Of a stretch of 64,000 bases of DNA, positions 18,665-31,231 are shown piece by piece (the first letter of the stretch is position 1; every line of letters starts with the position of its first letter). The stretch lies in assembly GCA_023213395.1 (NCBI GenBank), contig CM041465.1, forward strand, positions 107,329,741-107,393,740, in the 5' to 3' direction. The stretch comes from Cycas panzhihuaensis. Taxonomy: Eukaryota > Cycadophyta. The translations under genes were made by a program, and so were the position numbers. A model generated the notes under the pieces. That model saw nothing but the letters and a program-made list of their open reading frames with translations. It did no database searches and was not told where the DNA came from.

Positions 18665-21384
18665 TGGATGCACATCTACGGGATAGCTACCTAACTAAGT
18701 AGGAATGGTAAGAGCAGTCAATAATGTGATGGAGAAAATACCTACAAGTAGGGCAAGTACCACACAGGGTGCCCCGTACACTGGAGCGCAAGTTCAGGAC
18801 CTGCAAATGGAATATGGCTACCAGAGAGTGGTCCCCTTACTTCGAACAAGAGGAGAAGAGGCACAGGGTTAGCCTGGGTTGACCTAAGGGAAGGATCCTC
18901 CCATCCTTAGATGGCTGAAAGGGGGAGGAGAGAACCCTTCGAGGGTTTCCCTAGAGTAACGGGAAATAAGGACGGGTAGGCAAGTCGGTAGCCTATGGAT
19001 GGGGTCACCTCAGTTATTCAGCTAAGCGGGGAACTGAGAGAATATAAGAGAGACAACCCAAGAAAATAGGTTAAGGAATGTGTAAGCAAACTAACCGAAT
19101 AAACAAATAATAAGAAGAGGGAAGTTTGCATGGCAAAAGAAGGGAAAAGGTGAGAGGGAAGGTTTCCTAAGACCTTTTCCTATGGCAAAAAGAAGATGCA
19201 AGTGATAAAGCAAACAAAGTATGAACCAAAGCAAGGTTGATTCCCTTTCTATTTCCAATGAGTTGATTACTAATATGTAAAGAACTCAAAAGGAAAAGGT
19301 GACGAAGTGGAGCAAGAGCATGTACTTGGGACAGAAGCGTGCCGTAACGGTGATGCTCCCAAGAGGCACCCAAAGCTACTCCATAAGGCGCGGCAGTCAT
19401 GAAGAGTCACGACGGATCAGAATGAGGGGCTCCTTTACCTTCCCCAGAAAAAGTACTAAAGTACCAAATAAAGGAAGGAAAGGAACAAAATGCTAACAAT
19501 AAATGAAGTGCAAAAGTAAAGCATAAATAGGAGCACTCACCTGCTAAGGAAGAAAGAGGAACGGATCTGTTGCGCGTCCTAAATACCTGCAAGTAAATGA
19601 CAATCCCTCTCCTTTTTGGAGAAAGGGTGCTAGCATACAATGGAAAGATCCTAACAATACATGTATATATAAAGCAAATATAAACTTAAATACATGTATA
19701 TTAGTATCAATACAATGATGATAATATGTAAAGGAGGACAACCAAAGTAAATGGAAAGTAACTGGTAAGCCTTGGAGTGGCCCACCTCCCACAAAGAACA
19801 ACCCCAATCTCCCCCAAAAGCCATGAGGCAGCGAGGGTAAGGCTGAGAAAGATGGTTGGAAATAGTAACAAAGAGAGTTGAAAAGAGTCAAAGAGGACCT
19901 ACAACAAGCTGGGGTTCTATAAAGAGCAAACTGGGTTGCCGGGAAAGGAGTTGGGCAAAGGGCAAGTAATCGGGACTTACATGAGTTGCCTGAATCGAAG
20001 CACAAGCCCTCAAACTAGTGCTGCAACGTGTGATAGCACTGATTTCAGTGGCTAAGGAAGGCCTAACAAACCCTTGTTTGAGTGCCAAGGACAACACGGG
20101 ATAAGAGGGAAGGTTTGGGGGGCTAAGAGCCACTTGAGGAGCGTGGAAGGTGGTACAGAATCCACCTAGCTCTCTCCCAAACCCTATGCAACCCCTCTTT
20201 GCCGCTACCTTGAGTAATAAATGCAGGCAAGGAGGCATAAAAGGTAGAACTAAAATAGTCCAAAATAAAGGAAAAGTAACCTCCAAAGACTCAAGCAGGA
20301 AGACAAGAAAAATAGGGCATCAACTGAACAAAAAAGTAGTATAAATCAAAGAATACCTAAGAAGAGGAGGGGAGACTCTTGCCTCAGTCAAGGGCTACTG
20401 AAGAGAGGCTGAGAAACCAACCTAGAAACTGTGGAATAGCAAGTTTGGAACCCTGCTAATGGAGTTGGAGGAAAAACACCTACACTTAGAATGCTTGATG
20501 GCTGCCTGAGCAAGAATCCACTAAGATCTCTCCAAAGGGGCCCTCTCCAAGGTGTGTGAAGGTATAGGAAGATGTCCTAGCCGTACCAAAGGAAAGTTGG
20601 GCACTAGAGGAGAGGTACAGGTCCTGTAGCAAAAGTAGAGCAACAGAGAATAGTAGAGCACAGGGTGGTTTCCTTGAGGAGCAATCCAAAAATAAACCCA
20701 AAGATCCTAAAAATGAGTTAAAGAGGACTTAAATACCTAACCCAAACCCTAAAGCGAGTGATTAGGGCACAGTTGGAGGCGAGTCAGGTTATGAGACACA
20801 TGGCAGTTTCACAATAAATGCAAAATTGCCACAACAGTTTTTAAAAAATAAATATGGACAGTCATCCTACCGCAAAATCTGTAGTACCGTAGAATTTGCA
20901 GCGGTACCATGAAATTCGTGGTGGTATTCACTCGGAGGTAAAATCTGGCCCAGACAGCCAGCTAAGGGTGTGGGCAGATGACAAAAACGGCCAATAAAGG
21001 GCTGAGACACCTACCTGAGGGCAAACAAGCCAACAAACGAGCCCAGAAGAGTAAAAGTAGGGTTCAAACGATGTGGCAAGTCAGCCAAATAATGACGGGT
21101 CATCACACGGGCAGAGGTGGCGCAAGCCAAGTGGACCTTGGAGTAAGTAGGGTAGAATGCGAGAAGTGGAATGGCCACTGGGGTGCCACACTCACTAGGA
21201 GTATGCCCTCACTATAGTCGTCATAGGCTGAATAAGTGTAGACAAAGACAAAATCATCTACAAGGTCACAACATGCAAACATGCAAGCAAACACTCATCA
21301 AAAGAAAGCAATGATAAGGTGAGAAGCATACCTACACTTACCTGAGTCAGTAATTTCATATCCATTCCTGGAAGCCGGGAAATA
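18665..21384 (-). mobile_element. Element B, 5' LTR
   Basis: The right LTR, 2720 bp, matches the left one throughout. The terminal TG..CA is kept at the inner end; at the outer end CA has become TA (CCGGGAAATA). It contains the sense promoter TATA at 20728-20735, the GGTACC repeats at about 20867-20930 and the donor-like motif at 19426-19445. Confidence 0.93.
20728..20735 (-). promoter_or_regulatory. TATA box of element B 5' LTR
   Basis: TATTTAAG on the minus strand, between a conserved ACTCRYTTTAGGGTTTRGG block upstream and AGTCCTCTTTA downstream. E has the same arrangement at 61720. It would drive the genomic RNA. Confidence 0.6.
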
Positions 21385-21389
21385 GGTAC
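21385..21389. repeat. Right target-site duplication of element B
   Basis: GGTAC, identical to 4521-4525. Element A resumes after it. Confidence 0.9.
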
Positions 21390-22155
21390 TTAACTCTAAA
21401 CCCTATTCCCCCCCTTAATTTCCTTTTTGAATTAAGTATAGGATACATTTATCAACTTGATAGTCAAAATAAGCATGTAATAATTTTATCATTTTTTACT
21501 TTTTTATAGTTATATATATATATATATATATGAAATTTTGTCATAATATATACATGCTAATTTATACTCATTCTAGAGTGAAGCAAGTCAAGAAAGAAAA
21601 AGATTGAGAGAAAGAGTGAACATAAGAAAATAAACAAAAGACTAAAGGGACCAAGTTAAAGGTTTACTTATTCTATTTTTATAAATTTAAAACCATTTGA
21701 AATAAATGGTAATAAGTTTATAAAAGTCAAAGATGGAATGATACGAATCCCCCAAAAAGAAACTTATATAACTCACATCATACTCTTGATAGATTATATA
21801 AATATAGAATATAATCCATATTTATATAATATATCATGAAGAAAATAAGTTATTTACCAAATGAAAAATTGATCTTACTTAATAAGTAATTAGCTATCTG
21901 AGTATATTGGATTCCTCTTTGGCTCCTTTCAAGGGAAAGAGACTTTTATGGACTTGTCACTACTAAGATTCTCCACGGCTCAAGATTCCCATGTGGGTTT
22001 ATTCCTTCTAAATACTTCATCTAAATATTCTACCTATCATCCCAATCTTCAAACTACGTGAATCTAAATCTTTCTAAACCAATAGTTTATACTTGTTACA
22101 GAGTGGTAGTTTATATTCATTTTGGAGTGGGTGCCCTTAACTAAAAAGATGAAAG
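21390..22155. other. Element A interior, 3' part
   Basis: AT-rich, non-coding as far as I can see. It includes a (TA)n run at about 21511-21531 and CATAGTTTA-like cores at about 22085. Confidence 0.45.
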
Positions 22156-22159
22156 TCAA

Positions 22160-22495
22160 CTGAAATAATTATCTAAGATAGAGGAAATAAGATATTAGCT
22201 TCAAGATTAAGGAAATAAGGTATATATTGAATGGTAACTAAAGCAAAAAGGGACAACAATGGTAAAGGAGAAGGAGTCATGGAGAATAAACCTGATACAT
22301 CTTAACCAACTGATAGATTACAACCTAAGAGTCAACATATATAGTAATAGGTCCAAGATAAAATGAGATATATTATGTAAGACTCCTATAATAGCAAGAT
22401 ACTCAACTTCATTATTAGTTGCCCTAGGTATAAAAGATCCCATGGAAAGGAGATAACTTCTTAATTAGTTATAAATCACCTAAGTAGAAGCAGAC
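22160..22495 (-). pseudogene. Second RNase H-like domain of element A
   Basis: On the minus strand GSFIPRATNNEVEYLAIIGV is directly readable (22401-22460). After a frameshift, FALVTIQYIP and NLEANIL correspond to the C-terminal block VDIQYIP..NLNAEVDSL of C. The central Glu (NNEVEY) is kept, unlike in B and C. The domain lies about 1.07 kb after the end of integrase with no antisense gene between. Frameshifts and stops make it a pseudogene, but the homology shows that the extra RNase H is ancestral to A, B and C. Confidence 0.65.
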
Positions 22496-23563
22496 AATCT
22501 TAGGTTTTCCCTATTACCTCTATTAGTGAATATACTTAATGCCATGAGAACAATAGGATCAAAATTTGGAGATAGTATGATCAATAGAGTAAGGTATGAG
22601 AATCAATTAATAAGGAGATGGTAATAAATAAAATTAATTACTATGGTGAAGAAAACGAAGAAACATAATTGGAATGATTATGATCGATACTACCAATGGT
22701 ATGAAGCAGGGTTTGATCATAACTAAGGCCACAGTGGACCCAAGTAGCTAGATTCAAAATTTCTAAATGACGTATCCAAATGAACCTAACCTATAGATAG
22801 ATAGGTAGGGATGAAGCTATTATGTGACTTGCCCTAAATTACATGAGGATTATAATAATACTCTCTCTCTCTCTACTTTCTTTTTTACTTTTTTTTTTTT
22901 AACTTTCACTTTTTCCTTTTTACAACAAGAAAATAATAATCATCTAATCATGAATTTCTTTTACTCATCATAACAAGGATTTATCATTTTTAACATAATC
23001 TAGAATAAAAGAGACCAATCTCCTTAAGGATCAAACTGTGGGAAAAGAGGAGATCAAAATCATGGTATCTTAAAACGTAAAGGGAAGGCGACATAATGAG
23101 TATTCACTTCAAAAGATAGATAGAGTGAACTAAGGGTAATAAAAATAGTCAAGAAAAATAGGTGATATATGACTAAAAAGGAATCCTCAAGGTGAAGCAC
23201 TAGCAAATGAAAGTATGATGTTAATTAATAACCAAATACTTGAAGCTAACAGAAATATTCCTCTTTCAAGGATAAAAATGTGATAGAACTGGGGGCTAAA
23301 ATTCTCCTTTAAGTATAGAACTGAAAGGAGAACAAGATCTAAATATAATGATAGAATACTCACAATTAGTGCAAATGCTAGAAAGAGTAAGAGACTTATA
23401 TAATTATGAGTAGGATCTCTCATAAAAATAAAATGATGCTAAATAGAAAGTGAGAAAAGATCAGAAAGAAGGAGAGTTTATCCATAGTTTTAGCTCATTA
23501 GGCAAAAGGAAAAGTTTCAGAGTTGTAGTTTATCCTCATTACAGAGGGTATGAGCACATGCTA
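22496..23563. other. Element A spacer between integrase and second RNase H
   Basis: No convincing gene. It includes a (CT)n run at about 22862-22874 and T-rich tracts near 22890. The 78-codon minus frame at 23187-23423 has no family features. The antisense gene found at this place in B and C is absent. Confidence 0.45.
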
Positions 23564-24790
23564 CTAGGCATAAAATTTTCTCAGATACTAAGAATTAATA
23601 GGCCTTTTAAATTCTAATCCTTCCAATATCAAAATTTGATAAGATCCATTAGTCAGATATTTAATTACTAAAAAGGGTCCCATCCACTTGGGAGAAAACT
23701 TATGTTGCTTATTGTGTAAATATTCTAGCTTTAAGACTTTATCACCGACATTGAACCTTCTAGGTCTAAGCTACCTATCATGTGTAGCTTAGACCCTAGT
23801 CTTAGACACCATATTATTTTGTGAGGCTTATAAATGAGTCTCATCTAATTTTTAGAGTTACAAGAGATGTGTTTCTCTTTGGAAATTTTCATCAATAAAC
23901 TTCTTTAATGAGATACATAAGGAAGAAATCTCAACCTCTAATGGGAGGACTGCCTTAACACCATAAGCAAGAGAAAATGGTGTCATGCTAGTAGCATTCC
24001 TAATGGAGGTCCTATAGGCCCATAATATTGAAAATAATTGAGAGTGCTAATCCCTATGAGAGGAAGCAATTATCTTAGTTAAAATCTTATTAAAAACTTC
24101 CACTTGGTCATTTTCCTAAGGATGATAAAGGGCAGATAACCTATGAGTGATATGGAACTTATTTCATAATTCACTAATATGGGGATTATAAAATGAAGTC
24201 CTATTATCAGTAATAATAATATCTGGCACCCTAAATCTATAAATGATATGCTAAAATATAAACATGGTAACAATTTTTCCAGTAGCAATGATTAATAGGA
24301 TAACTTCAGTCTATTTCATAAAATATTCAGTTGTAGTTAGGATAAATTTATGCCTATTAAATGATGCTAGAAAAATCTGTCAAATGATATTGAGACCCCA
24401 TTGGGAAAAAGGCCAAGGTAAAACTATTGACTTCATTTTTGACGTGGGTTTATATATCAATATTTCATGGGATTGACATTTTTATCACTTCTAAACATAA
24501 AAGTAAGTGTCTTTGAATAAGGTAAGCCAATAACAATCTATATGAAGTATACATTTGGCTATAAATTGGCCACTAAAATGTCCACTACATGTTCCTTCAT
24601 GGGATTCTATTAGGGCAACTAACAATTCATCAAGAGAGAGGTACCTTAGTAGGACTCCATCGAAAGAACGTTTGTAAAGTATGTCATCAAGCAAAAGGTG
24701 TTGCCTAGTAGTAACTTAAATTCATCTTTTCTCTTTTGAAGTAGTAAGAGAAGGGAAATATTAATCATGAAGATATAATATAATCTCTCT
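23564..24790 (-). pseudogene. Element A integrase
   Basis: The minus strand gives ILYKRSFDGVLLRYLSLDEL, then SGHFSGQ of the zinc-binding region (24694-24491). After frame changes come IIITDNRTSF (second catalytic Asp), NDQVEVFNKIL (Glu), LPLEVEISSL and the tail RKFYA with a TAG at 23564-23566. The order and the conserved C-terminal tail match B and C, but the gene has many stops and shifts. Confidence 0.8.
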
Positions 24791-24899
24791 ATATCATGGA
24801 TCAATAAAAGGGATGCCATGGATATGGAGAATGTGTTCATCTAGGAGGGAATCATCAACAGGTTAACTAGCAAGATTAGGAAGAGGAGCATTAGCCATG

Positions 24900-25258
24900 A
24901 TCTTCGAGATGATCATATCCCTTTTAGACTTCCTATTAATCACTTATAAATTGAAATCTTAGAGTAATAAGGATCACTTACTTAACTGACCAGTGAATAA
25001 TGAGATAGACCCTATTCCTAAGGAGGTAGGATGTAACTTCTTGGTAGCGAAGATTAAAGTAAGGCATTCTTTTTTAGGGAAAGGATAATAAAGTTCAATA
25101 GCCATAGGGGTCCTACTAATGAAATAAATAGCTCGTTCTTTATTCAAGTCATCCTCTTGCACTAGAATTCCTGCTAATGATTCCTCTATAGCTAAAGCAT
25201 ATAAAATGAATGGTTTGTTAAACCTTGGCGAAGTAAGAATTGGTGTTGAAACCAAGGC
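24900..25258 (-). pseudogene. Element A RNase H (RT-linked)
   Basis: The frame 25255-24974 reads TSPRFNKPFILYALAIEESL, LVQEDDLNKERAIYFISRTP and KKECLTLIFATKKL, matching the RT-linked RNase H of B and C. It continues the RT frame with one stop. The rest is broken. Confidence 0.8.
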
Positions 25259-25960
25259 TTACTTCAGCTTATCAAAGGACTCTTGAACTTGAGGAGTCCA
25301 TTGTAACTCAATATATTTCTTTAAAAGATTAGTGATAGGCTTAGCATCTAAGGCAAAATTAGTGATGAAACATCTTAAGAAACTAAACTGACATAGAAAA
25401 GATTTTATTTGCTTTTGGTTCTTCAGGGGAGGTATTTTGACAATCACTTTGATCTTATCGAGATCAATTCTAATCCCATCATGGGAAACGATATTTCCTA
25501 ACATCTTTCCTAATGTAACAACAAAAAGACACTTAGAAGGATTAAGGTATAGATGATATTTCTTACATCTTTCTAAAATCATTCTAAGGCTATTGAAATG
25601 ATTGTATATTATACATGAGAGAGTGAGCATATGGTCCAAATTTATAGCAATGATGTTACTAATTAAGTCATGAAAAATATAGACCATAGCTCTTTGATAT
25701 ATTGCACTAGCATTCTTTAATTTGAATGACATAACTTTATAAACAAGGGTGTCCCAAGGAATGGTAAAAGTGGGCTTATGATGGTTACGAGGTGAAATAG
25801 AGATTTGATTATATCCTAAAAAGCCATGCATAAGGGACATTACCTTAAAATCAACTATCTGGTCCCAAATGTAATCAAGAAAAGGGAGAGGAAAATTATC
25901 CTTGGGATACACATCATTGATATCATGAAATTCCATGCAAATTTAAATTGAACCATTCTT
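25259..25960 (-). pseudogene. Element A reverse transcriptase
   Basis: A long clean frame (25936-25259) covers most of RT: EFHDINDVYPKDNFPLPFLD, MSLMHGFLGYNQISISPRN, TIPWDTLVYKVMSFKLKNAS, then AINLDHMLTL where other elements have FMDDMM. The second catalytic Asp has become His, so this enzyme would be dead even though the frame is open. The following GNIVSHDGIRIDLDKIK and DAKPITNLLKK blocks are well kept. Confidence 0.87.
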
Positions 25961-27392
25961 TTTTGTTGTAGGAACTATGTTAGAAACCCATTGAGAATAA
26001 CCAACACTCTTAATGAATCTAGCTCTTAACACCTTCTCTAGTTCATATTTAATAGCAAGGGAGAGACATAGATAATTAGGATATTATTTTTACCATTTGG
26101 GTTTAACTCTAGGAATTATTGTGATGTTGTATTTAACAACTTGAGAGTTAAGACCTTTCATATCTTTATATTCCTTGTAAAATATGAGTGAAACTCATGA
26201 AAGAGATCTTTAAACTAGGTGATCTCTTACAAAGAATAACTAGCTCCTAATTTGATAATTCTAGGAACATCTCCTATCTCTAAGTCTACATCAATGGTTT
26301 ATTCTATAAGCATTATGTTTCTTTCCTTAAAATGAGGAGGGCATGCTCTATTAAATAAATTGACTCTTAAGGTTGGGAGTGATTAACTATTACTCTTGAG
26401 AAACCTAACTTATGATGTCCATTAGGGAAACCAGAAGATGAACCTACTAAATACTCAATAATCACCTCGTCATTTTCAAAATGATCTAAATGGAAGAGGT
26501 TGATAAGGAAAAGGTTTTTAGGTAGAGAAGTAGACAAAGAGAGAGGCCTAAAAGGTGAAAGGGGATCAACCAAAGAATTTAGACAGGTGGGAACAAACTT
26601 AATAATTGGAGGAACATGGGAAAAGAAAATAAACCTATAAAAAAACTCCCAAATTAAAGAAAAAATTTAGTTTACTTCTTGATGATTTATACTACACTCT
26701 CGATCAAACAAAGATATCAAGATGAGATAGGATGGGGAATGATACATGTGAGGATGGGAAGGAAAAGAAATGGTGGAGATCGAATTAACTTCCTTTACTC
26801 TAGTAGAAATATCTTGATTATTTTGACCTATATCAAGTGAATTATTATCTTTACCCCCCGATTTTATATCTAGATGATAATGTAACATCTTATTCTCATG
26901 TCTATTCAACCATGTCATGAAGAAAGATGATCAAGAGAAAGAAGGGGAAACATCAACATGGGAATCATGTATAACTGAAGTCAAAGAAATACTAAATGGT
27001 AGATTAATAATGGAAGGAACCACTGCACTTGCTTTTAGGGGAAAACACAAAACCCATGAGAAGTGGGAATGAATAAAAGAGAAAGCATCTATATCAATAA
27101 GCCTAATTATAGGTGGACCTCCGTGAGATATGATAGAATGAGAAGTTATTTCTTCATTAGAAGTAGAAGAAGAAAAAGCTAAAGACCAATCAGTTGAGTA
27201 TAAAGAAATAGGAATAGATGAGGAACCTAACAACAAAGGAATAATTTCAATCAAACCAACATCCTTTACTTCTAGATGAGTAGAAGGAGCTTCAATGGAA
27301 AAGTATTGACCTAAACTAAGCAATTGAAAGAAGTACTCTAAAGAGTTTGAGGATTCACCAGGTTCTAAAAAAGTCTCAATAAGAGGAATCGA
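25961..27392 (-). pseudogene. Element A RT N-terminus and protease-RT linker
   Basis: Low-complexity linker sequence with scattered short frames (for example 27323-26931 and 26918-26667) corresponding in position to 14600-15399 of B. Its right part contains the start of the RT fingers. No separate gene is apparent. Confidence 0.5.
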
Positions 27393-27720
27393 TTATTTAA
27401 TGGGTTTCAACTTTCGCTTGACAATTTTCAATTGTCCCTCATGGATGAACCTAAGTTCACCAAAGAGGGAGGAACAAATCACTGAAATTTGGGTAATCCA
27501 TGGTCTACCCAAAAGAATATTATACTCTAGGTCTAGGTTAATAATAGTAAGCTCAGTAAGAATTGTCTTTTCTTCTAATATGAGAGGAAGAGTGATGTGT
27601 CCTAAAGGCACCTTCTAATTCTTATCATACCCTTGGAAATTCCACTCAAACGGATTAAAAATAGAAATCTCCAAATCCTCAATATGTCGGAGAGGGATTA
27701 CGTCAATAGATGATCCTTCC
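27393..27720 (-). pseudogene. Element A protease
   Basis: The frame 27611-27393 reads LGHITLPLILEEKTILTELT then NLDLEYNILLGRPWI, which matches the second half of the protease of B (LLTLEGKTVLTDVV.. VDYNLLLGRP). The catalytic Asp region lies upstream (about 27690-27720) and is broken by stops. Confidence 0.75.
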
Positions 27721-27889
27721 TCAATTATAACTCACTTAATATTAATATAACCCTTTATAATTTCAATATAAAATGGAGATATATCATTCGGTGCATGAGT
27801 AAAATGCCTAGGCAAGGTAGCCAGGTCAAAAGAAAGTGTAAAGGTGGATGAAGAAACTCCTGCAGAAACTCCTAATGTGTCGAATAAGA

Positions 27890-30402
27890 GCTGATGTTAC
27901 TTGGGGTAATACTTCAACAAATCAATAACTGATATACCAGTTGGAAATATCTTTAATTCCTCTACCAAGGAGAAAGATCCATCCTTTATACTGGAGGGAA
28001 TGGACCTAAACTTGATGGGATGGGGACGTACTAGAGGTAAAGAGTCAAGATTCCTTGCCATCAAATCATTAGATGATTTATATGAACCTACATTCTTTAT
28101 TGTCTCCACTATGTTTATCATTCTATTGATATTACTACCTTTAAGAGGTGGGTGCAATTTATTGTTGGTTCTTTTTATTGAAGGATTTGAGGGAGGGGTA
28201 GTCTTCTTCGATGAATTAGAACTTGAAGGTTTGCCTTTATCATCTTGCACCTACTTTTTTTTACCTTTATTACCTTTATTTGCTTTCTTCTTATGTTAAG
28301 GCAATGGATCCTTATGGATCATTTGGTCTTGAGATGACTTAGAAGAGCAATTTGGTTGGATATTTGTATTTTGGGTTATGTTTTGAAGGGTACGATACTC
28401 ACTACTATCACGAGCATCTGTTTGGTGATATGAACACTATTTTCTCTTTCTGAAAGGAGGAGGAGGAGCTTGTTTCTCCCTTTCTTTACTAAGATAGATA
28501 ACTTTGGTCTCTTGAGAAGGTTGGCTCTAAGAAGGACCATCAACACATAACTTAGTGTTGATCATGCCTTCAAATGATCTAATTGAAGAAGTTAAGTGAT
28601 CATAAGTGGGTTCAAGATGGGATGCCTTTATCATTTGAATAGCTTCTTGGGAAGGCATATGTTTCTCAACCTTCTTAAGACCCGCTTGAATCTCAAACAT
28701 TTATAAGGCTAAGCATCAATCAATCACTTTTTCAAATATTTGAGGCCCAAGTTTTAGAACTTTTAGATATACAAGGGGTCTTAAAGCATTAGTAAACAGA
28801 TCGAATAGTAGGCTAGGATTAAGATATGAGTGACAAGCATGCACTTGGTCTTGGAATCTTCTAATAAAGTCTCTCAAGGTATCGTCGTGATTCTATTTAA
28901 CGGCCAATAATGATTTAATTCTTGATTCAAAGGGTCTCACTATATTAAAGTAGTTGATAAAAGAATCAACTAATTATTGGAATGAGAGGATGGAAGCTGA
29001 GGGAAGATGGTAAAACCAATTTAGGAAATAGGTGTATTATGATATAATCATATGACATAAAATCTATACAAGTAAATATAAATGGCTATATATGGAAAGC
29101 AGAATTATGAGAAGAGTTACCAAAAAGTTTAGGCAACTCGAGAAGAAATAGAGGCATAGGAGATAGAAGGATCTCACATGGAAAAGCAAACTTTATATAA
29201 TTGAGGAAAGGTCTCCTTAGCCTCAATGTAGTAGAATGTTGAGGCAAGAAAGAGAGATGGGAGATAGATGAATGAAGAGGTTATTATAGTTATTATTGTT
29301 ATTATGGTTGTAAATCATCATGAGATAGAAAAGTAGAGGAGGGATTAAACCACACTACAAAGTTAACTATATAGTTGGTTTGGGGTATAGGATGTTATAG
29401 AAAAATTAGATTGAAAGTGATAAAAGGATTAACTTATGGAGTAAGTCTAAGAATATATGAAGAAGAAGTGGGATTAGAAACTCTCAAAGTTTGTGATTGA
29501 CTTGCCGAAGCATGAGAATGAATGGAATGAGTATGAGAAATATGTTGAGAAGAGGGAATTATGTTAGACACTCTAAGAGATGGTGAGTGAGGTATAACAC
29601 CATGACATAAAATTGTATATGATGTGTGAGGGGGAAATTGAGTGGTAGAAGAAATAGGATAAGAAGGGGAAATTCTAGTAGTATACAAATAAATAGGTCA
29701 TAAACTATGTAAAGTCATAACCACTGAAGTAGATGCATGAGAGGCACTAGGGTTGCCATAGGTAAAAATGGTAGTGGTACCCTCATGGGTAGAAGGTATA
29801 ACATGAGGAGAGTGAATCTAAACTTGTTATTTAGGAGGAGAGTGATGGGGTTGTGAATGAGTTTATTTATAATCATTTGCTTCCTCCAAAGGAGGGGAAT
29901 GGGATCATGGTAAAGGTTTAAGTGAAGGAGAGTGAGAAGGATGAGGAGACTTAATAGCATTAGGTGCAGGCTCTACTCCTATTAACTCATAATCCTCACT
30001 TAGGGAATCAATCTAAAGATGTTGTAGTGGGGATATCATGGTATGAGTCTTTGGGGAAAATAGGTCTTGGTAACTAGGCATGTGTAGTGGAGTAGAAATC
30101 CTAGTGAGAACATATTCAAAGAATGATAAATGTAGTTGACTGGAAGATGGTTTTTCTTATACAAAAGAAGGGTCTATAAAAGAAGGATCATTAGGATATT
30201 GAGAGGTTTCAAGATATCCTTGCTCTATGGGTATGCCATATAATTGGATTGAATCTTTATGAGGATAAATGTAAGTGTCATGAGCCTGAAATTTTAAAGA
30301 TTTGACATAAGATGATGAGACTTCTTGACTAAAGTGTGAAGGGTATGCTTGAGGATCCAACAAAAAGCATTGGAGCCTCAAGGAGTGCCTGGGACTAAGC
30401 AT
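27890..30402 (-). pseudogene. Element A gag
   Basis: The N-terminal frame starts at 30402 (MLSPRHSLRLQCFLL) and is rich in Ser, Pro and His, continuing at 29688-29434. The capsid-like core lies at about 29020-28620: WFYHLPSASILSFQ, LVDSFINYFN, RDFIRRFQDQVHA and FEIQAGLKK correspond to B and C. The Lys/Ser-rich tail (28250-27897) leads into protease. Frameshifts and stops are frequent. No intact zinc knuckle could be read. Confidence 0.75.
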
Positions 30403-30441
30403 TATATTTTCTATTGTTTTAAAAAGAAGGTAAACAATAGC

Positions 30442-30459
30442 TCCCTAGTATAGTTTCCA
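30442..30459 (-). other. Element A primer-binding site (mutated)
   Basis: On the minus strand TGGAAACTATACTAGGGAG, a changed form of the lineage PBS (TGGTGACCATACTRGGGAC). It marks the inner end of the 5' LTR. Confidence 0.75.
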
Positions 30460-31231
30460 TAAAGATAGTGTCATCTTAGGTGGACCTAAAATAGATATCT
30501 CTTAGTCGATGAGGTGCTTCCTTTATTTCAGATAGGACCAAGAGATATAAAGTTTAAGATAACCTAAGTAACCACCTTTGCCCAACTCCTAAGAAGGAGT
30601 ATTCACCTAGTTATGTCATCAAGTAAGGTATGAATAAAGAATATGATAAAAAGTTTTGATGTATGGGGGTGGTAGTATCCATTAACCTACATAACCGAGT
30701 GAAGGAGTTTTAGATTCAGAGCTACTCTCACAATATCTTCTATGTCATTCCTAAGGACTCCTATCCTTTGATCTTTTCAACCTTTTGAGTTTAACTTAGA
30801 TAAAGAGGAGGGTTAAGTAAATGGAAAGGTTCTCTTTCTTTTTGTGTTTTTTATTTTTATTTATTTTTTGTTTAATAAAATGAAACAAAATAAACTTACG
30901 TGATCTATGAAGTAATAAGGCCTATGCTACCTTTCACCAATAAGCAAAAGAAACTAGAACTAGATGTATGTAATATATTTTTTGTCCTTTTATTACTTTA
31001 GAGATGAAGCACACTAATGCAATTATGAAACTATCCTTAAAATGCAATATGCATACTTTACTATAAATTGAACAGATATTAACAAGAGATAGAACACACT
31101 ATATAATCACTTTATGCAAATTTTCAAAGAATTTAACAACAGGTAATACTAGTTAAAAGATTTTATTTTACACACATGCAATCTTTTTTTTGAATGAATG
31201 TTCTATGATGCAAGAACAGAGATTTTAAAGA
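30460..31231 (-). mobile_element. Element A 5' LTR, inner part
   Basis: This part runs from the PBS to the copia insertion point. Bases 30981-31231 match 1-250. The LTR resumes at 53059 after the copia element; together they give an LTR of about 2.36 kb. The copia TSD AAAGA is at 31227-31231. Confidence 0.88.
31227..31231. repeat. Left target-site duplication of the copia element
   Basis: AAAGA, repeated at 53054-53058. The uninterrupted site in the other LTR of A (about 251-256) reads GAAAGATGTG, confirming the empty-site sequence. Confidence 0.92.

Larger units (their letters stand above)
4526..21384 (-). mobile_element. Element B: Ty3/gypsy LTR retrotransposon, Tat-like, 16.9 kb
   Basis: This is a complete but mutated element in minus orientation with LTRs of 2718 and 2720 bp, a TSD of GGTAC, a PBS at 18644-18663 and a PPT at 7244. 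Read on the minus strand the order is gag, protease, linker, RT, RNase H, integrase, an antisense plant-mobile-domain-like gene on the plus strand, a second RNase H, and the 3' LTR. The coding frame is interrupted by frameshifts (about 18170, 17400 and 13515) and scattered stops. Differences between the LTRs are mostly C/T and G/A transitions, as expected for silenced, methylated DNA. Element E belongs to the same family. Confidence 0.93.

Noticed and set aside
21511-21531. (TA)n microsatellite, also near 11319, 41597 and 45541, and (CT)n at 22862
   Set aside because: Short simple repeats, ordinary in AT-rich plant DNA.
23187-23423. 78-codon hydrophobic minus-strand frame, membrane-like
   Set aside because: Leu/Ile-rich because of AT-rich sequence; no counterpart in B or C and no supporting context for an envelope-like gene.
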